Positions 35,460 through 40,431 of a stretch of 40,431 bases of DNA are shown piece after piece. Origin of the DNA: Treponema sp. (lineage in GTDB: Bacteria > Spirochaetota > Spirochaetia > Treponematales > Treponemataceae); assembly GCA_022510925.1 (NCBI GenBank), contig JAFLSO010000017.1, positions 1 through 40,431 on the forward strand, given 5' to 3'. Below the pieces are notes generated by a model. That model ran no database searches. It was not told the DNA's origin and worked only from the letters and a program-made list of their open reading frames with translations. Positions within the stretch are counted from its first letter, which is position 1. The number at the start of each line of letters is the position of its first letter. The translations under genes and the position numbers were made by a program.

Positions 35460-36041
35460 ATGAGAATCTACAAACTGGGCGACGAGGTTTTACGCGAGAA
35501 GTGCACGGATGTTCTTCCGCAGGAGATAAATGACAGCCTGCGCGCCACCATAAACGAAATGTTCGACACTATGATAAGCGCGGACGGAGTGGGGCTTGCC
35601 GCGCCGCAGGTGGGCATAGCGAAAAGATTTTTCGTTGTGATTGCCGATGACGGCGTCCGCAGGGTATTTATAAATCCTGTGATTACCAAAACCTCCGGCG
35701 ACCTTGTGGATTACGAGGAGGGCTGCCTTTCCATTCCCGGCGTTTACGAGAACATAAAGCGCCCGTCAAAAGTCTCCGTGAGCGCCATGGACGAGAACGG
35801 AAGGCATTTTGTGCTAGACGATGCGGCCGGTCTTCTGGCACGTGTGATTCAGCATGAGAACGACCATCTGGACGGAGTGCTCTACATAGACAGGGGAAGC
35901 AAGGAATTCGCGGAGGAGACCGTGGAGCAGTTTAAGAGACGCGCGGAGCGGGCTGCCAAAAAAGCGGCGGAGAAGGCCAGGAGACAGGCGTCCATAGAGG
36001 CTAAGCTTGCCGCTAAAAAAGCCAGGAAGGAATCTGACTAG
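35460..36041 (+). CDS. def: Peptide deformylase with Lys/Ala-rich tail
   Basis: Metalloprotease of 193 residues that removes the formyl group from new proteins. Three family motifs are intact: GVGLAAPQVG, EGCLSIP (metal-binding Cys) and QHENDHLDG (HExxH). The last 40 residues or so (KRRAERAAKKAAEKARRQAS and on) form a highly basic helix, longer than in E. coli, which may aid ribosome binding. GGAGG before ATG 35460 fixes the start; upstream in-frame codons overlap hisD. The fmt gene begins directly after its stop, so the enzymes that add and remove the formyl group are coupled. Confidence 0.95.
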   Translation: MRIYKLGDEVLREKCTDVLPQEINDSLRATINEMFDTMISADGVGLAAPQVGIAKRFFVVIADDGVRRVFINPVITKTSGDLVDYEEGCLSIPGVYENIKRPSKVSVSAMDENGRHFVLDDAAGLLARVIQHENDHLDGVLYIDRGSKEFAEETVEQFKRRAERAAKKAAEKARRQASIEAKLAAKKARKESD

Positions 36042-37055
36042 ATGCTGAAAGTTTTGTACGGCGGAAGTCCTGCCGCGTCAGCAAGAGCTTTGGAACTCAT
36101 TTTAAAAGACAGCGCCATGTCAGCGTCCATTGAGGATGCGCATTATAAGATAGTGGGCGTGCTCACGAATCCGCCTGCCGCGCAGGGCCGTCATTCCGAG
36201 CTGATTACTACGCCGGTGGAGAACTACGCGCGCATCTGGAACGAGGCCCGCGAGGATAACATAGCCATTCTTACTCCCAGGCACATAAAGCAGGAGGAGC
36301 GGGAGGTCATAGCGTCACTGCGGCCCGACATTTTTGTCTGCTTCGCTTACGGCCATATTCTGGGACCAAAATTTTTCTCTCTCTTTAAATTCGGCGGAAT
36401 AAACCTGCATCCATCTCTTTTACCCAAATACCGCGGGGCCACTCCCGTGAACCAGGCGATTCTGAATCGTGACGGAATCAGCGGATACAGCCTGCAGAAA
36501 ATGGCGCTTGGAATAGATGAGGGCGACATCCTTTATCAGGAGCAGACCACACTGACCGGAACGGAGACCGCGGAGAGTCTTCTGAACATGTACGCGCTTC
36601 ACGGCGGAATAGCGATAACCACGCTTCTAAGGAGCATCGCAAGAACAAACGAGCTTCCGCCGTCAGTTCCGCAGAAAGGTGAGTCCAGCTACTGCACCAT
36701 AATAAAAAAAGAGGACGGCCGCATAAACTGGAAGGAGAGCGCGGAAGTCATAGACGCTAAGCTCAGGGCCTACGCTCCTTGGCCGGGTTGCTTTACCACC
36801 GCCAACGGAGTGCAGCTTAAGATTCTGAAAGGGCGCGACTCAGCTAAAGTCGCGTTTCAGGATAACTCCATTCCTAAAAACACCTCCGCCGTGCCGGGAA
36901 CCGTTCTGTCTTACAACAAGCAGCGCGGAATTCTAATCCAGACCGGCGACGGAGTTCTTATAGCCACGGAGCTTCAATGGCAGGCAAAGAAAGCCATGGA
37001 TTATAAATCATTTATGAACGGCGCGCGCAATTTTGTGGGCACTGTCCTGGAGTAA
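36042..37055 (+). CDS. fmt: Methionyl-tRNA formyltransferase
   Basis: Cytosolic enzyme of 337 residues that formylates Met-tRNAi with 10-formyl-THF. Catalytic block GGINLHPSLLPKYRGATPVNQAI contains the Asn, His and the SLLP loop; FVCFAYGHILGPKFF and the C-terminal tRNA-binding part (INWKESAEVIDAKLRAYAPWPG) follow. Length is typical. Its ATG follows the def stop codon with no gap, so translation is coupled. The formyl donor would come from FolD encoded in the same window. Confidence 0.95.
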   Translation: MLKVLYGGSPAASARALELILKDSAMSASIEDAHYKIVGVLTNPPAAQGRHSELITTPVENYARIWNEAREDNIAILTPRHIKQEEREVIASLRPDIFVCFAYGHILGPKFFSLFKFGGINLHPSLLPKYRGATPVNQAILNRDGISGYSLQKMALGIDEGDILYQEQTTLTGTETAESLLNMYALHGGIAITTLLRSIARTNELPPSVPQKGESSYCTIIKKEDGRINWKESAEVIDAKLRAYAPWPGCFTTANGVQLKILKGRDSAKVAFQDNSIPKNTSAVPGTVLSYNKQRGILIQTGDGVLIATELQWQAKKAMDYKSFMNGARNFVGTVLE

Positions 37056-37057
37056 TC

Positions 37058-38092
37058 ATGAAAAAATTCAATCTAGAGAAAAAACCATTAAGCAAGATTC
37101 AAACTGAATTCGAGACCCAGGTGGAGGGATTAAGGAACGGAGGCAAGCCTCTGGTTATTACCGTAGTGCTTACGTTCATTGTCATGATTCTTGTGTGCCT
37201 TGCGGTTTTCTTTTTCTCAGTGCGGGGCGCGGAGAAAGTCATGGTGCCTAACGTGCGCGGAAAAACATTGGTAACGGCGCTTCTGGAGATGCAGGCCAAG
37301 GAGCTTTATCCTAAAATCTCGCTGCGCTACTCTGATGACGGGGCGGCGGGAACTGTCCTGGACCAGAATCCGGAGCCGGGCGCCATAGTAAAGGCATACC
37401 GGAGGGTTACGCTCACCGTAAGCCGCGGAATTCCTCTGGATACCATGGCGGACTTTACCGGCAAGACCCTGGCGGAGGTGCAGTCGATTCTGCAGACGGC
37501 ATTCGCGGGAGAGAGGGCCCTGCTCAGGATAGCGGAGCCTGTTTACAAAACGGACAGCCTGCCCGCGGGCACCATAATCGCGCAGTATCCCCAGGCGGGC
37601 GAGATGCTGCTGGATAATGTGGATGTGCTGTTCATAGTGAGCAGCGGAAGCACCCCCGAGACCGTGCAGGTTCCTTCCCTTATAGGCCTTGACGCGCAGA
37701 AAATCTATGAGCTTCTGGAGAATAACAAGATAACTGTTGACTTTACGTTCCATGAGGCCGCGGCGGATGAGCGGGGAGGAGCCGTAACATCGCAGTCCGA
37801 GGCCGAGAATTCCACGGTGACAGCATACTCCCGCATTCAGGCGGATTTCGCGCTTACGCCCCGCTGGTCATCTGATGGTGCGGTAACGGGAATTTTCCAG
37901 TGCGCGCTTCAGGAATATCCGTACCCTGTGCCCGTGGCGCTTACCGCGCAGTACGAGAACGGCACCATAAGGACTCTGGCGGCGTTCAATCATCCGGGCG
38001 GAAAGTTTACCATTCCGTATGAGCTTCCTCTGGGAACGATTCTTACGCTCTCCGTCCTGGGAGATGAGCAGGCTCTGCTTGCTGTGGAGTAG
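37058..38092 (+). CDS. Membrane-anchored PASTA-domain protein
   Basis: Protein of 344 residues: cytosolic basic start (about 1-30), one membrane helix (about 31-54, VITVVLTFIVMILVCLAVFFF) and an outer region with three PASTA domains (from VMVPNVRGKTL, LDTMADFTGKTL and VQVPSLIGLDA), then a C-terminal beta segment. PASTA domains bind peptidoglycan fragments and usually sit on Ser/Thr kinases or PBPs; neither a kinase nor a transpeptidase domain is present here, so it may be a cell-wall sensor or division-related binding protein. It begins 2 bases after the fmt stop and is the last gene of the operon. Confidence 0.85.
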   Translation: MKKFNLEKKPLSKIQTEFETQVEGLRNGGKPLVITVVLTFIVMILVCLAVFFFSVRGAEKVMVPNVRGKTLVTALLEMQAKELYPKISLRYSDDGAAGTVLDQNPEPGAIVKAYRRVTLTVSRGIPLDTMADFTGKTLAEVQSILQTAFAGERALLRIAEPVYKTDSLPAGTIIAQYPQAGEMLLDNVDVLFIVSSGSTPETVQVPSLIGLDAQKIYELLENNKITVDFTFHEAAADERGGAVTSQSEAENSTVTAYSRIQADFALTPRWSSDGAVTGIFQCALQEYPYPVPVALTAQYENGTIRTLAAFNHPGGKFTIPYELPLGTILTLSVLGDEQALLAVE

Positions 38093-38099
38093 GTTTTCG

Positions 38100-38120
38100 C
38101 GCGGAAATTAACGTTCCGCG
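38100..38120. other. Hairpin at the convergent PASTA/rpiA ends
   Basis: CGCGGAA (38100-38106) and TTCCGCG (38114-38120) pair over 7 bases; the loop contains part of the rpiA stop codon. No T-run on either strand, so a terminator role is uncertain. Confidence 0.35.
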
Positions 38121-38845
38121 GGCGCCTGTTTTCTGTGCTCCACTGAGCCGTCCGCGCGCGCTATGAACACCTGCGGGCGGTTTTTGGTGAAGAAGCCGCA
38201 TTCCACTACGCCGGTTATACTGTCTATCTCATCCTCCATCTTCGCGGGGTCCACGGGCTTCTCCCAGGTGCAGTCCAGAATCATGTTGCCGTTGTCCGTG
38301 ATGACGGGGCCCGCTTTCCGCACTCCCTCGCGCAGCACGCATTTAGCGCCGAGCTTTTCAAGCGCCCTGGTCACAGAGACGCGCGCCTCGGGGATTATCT
38401 CCACAGGCAGCGGGAATTTTGTTCCCATGTGCTCCACGGCCTTGGACTCGTCCGCGACTATAACAAGCGTCCTGGCGTTGTACTCCACAATCTTCTCGCG
38501 CAGAAGCGCCGCTCCTCCGCCCTTAATCAGATTGTTCTCCGGAGTGATTTCATCTGCGCCGTCTATCGCCAGGTCCAGTGAGCCGCTTATGGCGCGGTCA
38601 TTTAAAGTATACACGGGAATGCCCAGCTCCTCGCACGCGAGCGTGGTCTGAAAACTGGTGGCGGCGGCCTTTATGTCTTTAAGGGTTCCGTCCGCTATGC
38701 GCTCCGAGAGGCGCCTAACTGCGGGCATGGCGGTGCTTCCCGTTCCAAGTCCTATTTTCATTCCGCTGAAAATCTCGCCCTGCTCTATAAGAGTGTCAAC
38801 CGCGGTTTTTGCCGCAAGAATCTTCTGCTCGTTTTGTGAAAGCAT
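38108..38845 (-). CDS. rpiA: Ribose-5-phosphate isomerase A
   Basis: Cytosolic enzyme of 245 residues interconverting ribose-5-phosphate and ribulose-5-phosphate in the pentose phosphate pathway. Motifs: GLGTGSTAM (phosphate loop, near 32-40), IDGADEI (catalytic Asp) and KGGGAALLREKIV (catalytic Glu, Lys). Length is near the family norm (E. coli 219), with a short C-terminal addition. AAGGAG stands 6 bases before ATG. It lies 23 bases after aroDE in the same direction and is probably the second gene of that operon. Confidence 0.96.
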   Translation of the reverse strand: MLSQNEQKILAAKTAVDTLIEQGEIFSGMKIGLGTGSTAMPAVRRLSERIADGTLKDIKAAATSFQTTLACEELGIPVYTLNDRAISGSLDLAIDGADEITPENNLIKGGGAALLREKIVEYNARTLVIVADESKAVEHMGTKFPLPVEIIPEARVSVTRALEKLGAKCVLREGVRKAGPVITDNGNMILDCTWEKPVDPAKMEDEIDSITGVVECGFFTKNRPQVFIARADGSVEHRKQAPAER

Positions 38846-38868
38846 GTCTATCTCCTTAAATTAAAATC

Positions 38869-40362
38869 TCAGTACTTCTCGCCCGTGAAAAGCTCGAACT
38901 GCTCATAGCCCTGGTACTTAAGCATGTTGAATCCGTTGCATACACGGCATCCTGCCTGGGCCGCCCGCGTCATCACAGGAGTGGAGGCGGGAACATAGAT
39001 TATGTCGAACAGAAGCTCCCTTCCCGTGAAGTCGTAGAAATACAGAGGGTCGTTCTGCTCAGTGGACGGCGGGCTCTGGTTCATTCCCTTGGACGTGGTC
39101 TGAATGATTATGCCGCTGTATTTTTTAAGAAGCTTGTTTGATTCCGGGCCCAGGGACGCGTACTTGAAGCCGAACTGCTCCGCCAAAAGACGCGCCTTGC
39201 TTATGGTCCTGTTAAAAATGCATGCCTTTCCGTGCAGTTTCTTTATGGAGTAGGCGATTGCCTTGGCCGCTCCGCCCGCGCCTATGATGGCGATTTTTTT
39301 CCCGCGCAGATTCTTGAGCCTGGTGAATTCCAGAAGCGACTTCTCGAATCCGGGGGCGTCAGTGTTGAAAGCCTGCCATTCATCGTCGCGCTTGACTATG
39401 GTGTTGCTGGCGCCTATCTCCTTTACGCGGGAATCTATGGCCTGCACGTAATTCAAGACTTTCTCCTTGTGGGGCACAGTGACGGAAATTCCCTTTATGC
39501 CCACGGAGTCCGCGAACGCCACCGCCTCGCTTACGTTCTCAGCGCGGATTGGAATGTACACGGCGTTTATGTCGTGCTCCGCGAAACCTTTGTTATGCAG
39601 CTCCGGGCTGGATGTGTAAGTAAGCGGCCAGCCGGTTATTCCGTAAACGGCGGTGTCCTGTTTTATGTTCTTGAAATTATAGACTGTTCTCAGCGTGATT
39701 GGGTCCATGTGAGAGAGCGTGGGAAGATTCTTAAGGCTTTCCTCCGGGGATGTGAAGGTAAGGTAGTTCTTAAGCTTCACTCCCAGTATTCTGGACGGCA
39801 TTCCGAGCGGCCCCATGGCCAGCAGGATGTGGTTGTTGTCGGTCAGGGACTTTGCCTGCTCAAAAAGATTCCGCACGTCATCCAGGCTCTGTGGCATGAA
39901 GGCGATTTTCGGTATCTCAAAGCCGGTGCTGCTCATCTGGTTAAGGCGCTCCCTCAGGTTAACCACAGGCTCCGTCATGCTGTGCACGGAGCGGATTATT
40001 TTTGTTCCGAACGCTATTACCGCCTCCTGCAGGCTGGATATTCTGAAATCATCCTCAAAGTCCACGTACTCAAAATTATTTTTCTTGTCCGGGTCGGCGA
40101 AAGAAAGCGCCCTGGCAAAAAGTATGGTGCGCGCGGCCTCGCCTTCCTTGAACAAGCCGCCGTCCATGGAGCGCCGTATGGTAAGGATGCACGGAAGTCC
40201 CGCCATGGCAGGGAATTTCCTGGCGTGCAGTTTCTCGTCATCGGATAAGAAATCCACGCGCAGCTCCGCCATGTCTATGTACTCGCGGTATTTTTCCAGA
40301 ATCGCCACGTTCTCCGCCAGAGTGCTCCCCGTGAGCGTCAGACATATTCTCGGACTTTCCAT
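38869..40362 (-). CDS. aroDE: Bifunctional 3-dehydroquinate dehydratase/shikimate dehydrogenase
   Basis: Cytosolic protein of 497 residues joining two steps of the shikimate pathway. Residues 1 to about 220: type I dehydroquinase, with the Schiff-base Lys152 (PKIAFMP) and general-base His127 (SVHSM). From about 235: shikimate dehydrogenase, with VYGITGWPLTYTSSPELHN, catalytic Lys299 in SVTVPHKE, Asp335 in NTDAPGF and the NADP loop GAGGAA (361-366). All key residues are present. The same fusion occurs in plants and is known in chlamydiae. The ATG at 40362 has GGGG 6 bases ahead; a TTG-initiated longer form from 40419 would begin inside the -35 box. Confidence 0.95.
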   Translation of the reverse strand: MESPRICLTLTGSTLAENVAILEKYREYIDMAELRVDFLSDDEKLHARKFPAMAGLPCILTIRRSMDGGLFKEGEAARTILFARALSFADPDKKNNFEYVDFEDDFRISSLQEAVIAFGTKIIRSVHSMTEPVVNLRERLNQMSSTGFEIPKIAFMPQSLDDVRNLFEQAKSLTDNNHILLAMGPLGMPSRILGVKLKNYLTFTSPEESLKNLPTLSHMDPITLRTVYNFKNIKQDTAVYGITGWPLTYTSSPELHNKGFAEHDINAVYIPIRAENVSEAVAFADSVGIKGISVTVPHKEKVLNYVQAIDSRVKEIGASNTIVKRDDEWQAFNTDAPGFEKSLLEFTRLKNLRGKKIAIIGAGGAAKAIAYSIKKLHGKACIFNRTISKARLLAEQFGFKYASLGPESNKLLKKYSGIIIQTTSKGMNQSPPSTEQNDPLYFYDFTGRELLFDIIYVPASTPVMTRAAQAGCRVCNGFNMLKYQGYEQFELFTGEKY

Positions 40363-40390
40363 ACTGTGCCCCTTTAAAACAAAGTGCCTT

Positions 40391-40419
40391 ATCTTAGCAC
40401 ATTCCACGGCGATTGACAA
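40391..40419 (-). promoter_or_regulatory. Promoter of the aroDE-rpiA operon
   Basis: On the minus strand TTGTCA (40419-40414), 17-base spacer, extended TG and TAAGAT (40396-40391). The leader is about 22 bases and carries a ribosome site, so this gene is not leaderless. Confidence 0.65.
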
Positions 40420-40431
40420 ATGTTTCTTTTC

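Noticed and set aside
38100-38120. Hairpin at the end of rpiA as an intrinsic terminator
   Set aside because: No T-run follows on either strand, so it is reported only as a hairpin.
39232-40248. Long plus-strand open frame opposite aroDE
   Set aside because: The opposite frame encodes all catalytic residues of AroDE; this translation has no recognisable domain.
1-40431. tRNA genes, CRISPR arrays, insertion sequences, phage genes or toxin-antitoxin pairs
   Set aside because: I looked for cloverleaf arms, regularly spaced repeats, transposase or integrase motifs and small paired genes and saw none that could be supported.

Overview
The window looks like part of a spirochaete chromosome, most likely a host-associated Treponema. 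The reasons are several large lipoproteins with relaxed spirochaetal lipoboxes, a small outer-membrane barrel of the OmpW/Tp0126 type beside folD, a PASTA protein without a kinase, a fused AroDE, and the general gene content. The species is not identified. There are no tRNA or rRNA genes, insertion sequences, CRISPR arrays or prophage genes. Gene density is high and almost every reading frame is intact.

Layout. 1-2.4 kb: D-lactate dehydrogenase (+), an internally shortened patatin/barrel protein (+), then a HIT-family hydrolase and a membrane-bound SpoIIE-type phosphatase that form one minus-strand operon. 4.75-14.2 kb: one giant lipoprotein of 3146 residues built of Ig-like modules with a propeller-like C-terminus. 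14.2-18.7 kb: a minus-strand operon of outer-membrane barrel, lipoprotein and RarA with a long C-terminal extension. 18.8-22.5 kb: folD, folE2 and a YgiQ-type radical SAM gene (+). 22.5-26 kb: an ArsB/NhaD-type permease and a three-domain ECF transporter (EcfA-EcfA-EcfT in one chain), both minus. 26.1-27.4 kb: a HisA-HisI-HisE fusion. 27.6-30.1 kb: FeoA-FeoB fusion followed by a 49-codon Cys-rich membrane protein. 30.2-33.8 kb: two secreted lipoprotein glucanases, GH64 and GH16, visibly more A+T-rich than their neighbours. 34.1-38.1 kb: hisD-def-fmt-PASTA (+). 38.1-40.4 kb: aroDE-rpiA (minus).

How the genes fit together. FolE2 and FolD supply folate and 10-formyl-THF, which Fmt uses to formylate initiator tRNA; Def later removes the formyl group. 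HisA-IE and HisD are split parts of histidine synthesis. AroDE and RpiA belong to aromatic and pentose metabolism. The glucanase pair points to attack on beta-1,3-glucan (laminarin, callose or fungal wall) at the cell surface.

The most unusual signals are regulatory. (1) Five genes have good sigma-70-type promoters whose -10 box ends only 5-7 bases before the start codon, with no Shine-Dalgarno sequence, which predicts leaderless mRNAs. Two of them are divergent and share almost one -35 box. (2) The two glucanase genes carry the same roughly 55-base upstream element. (3) A run of eight G in the GH16 coding strand lies just before the catalytic domain, and both G7 and G9 would give early stops, as expected of a phase-variation switch. 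Unusual fusions (HisA-HisI-HisE, EcfA-EcfA-EcfT, RarA plus extension) form a second theme.
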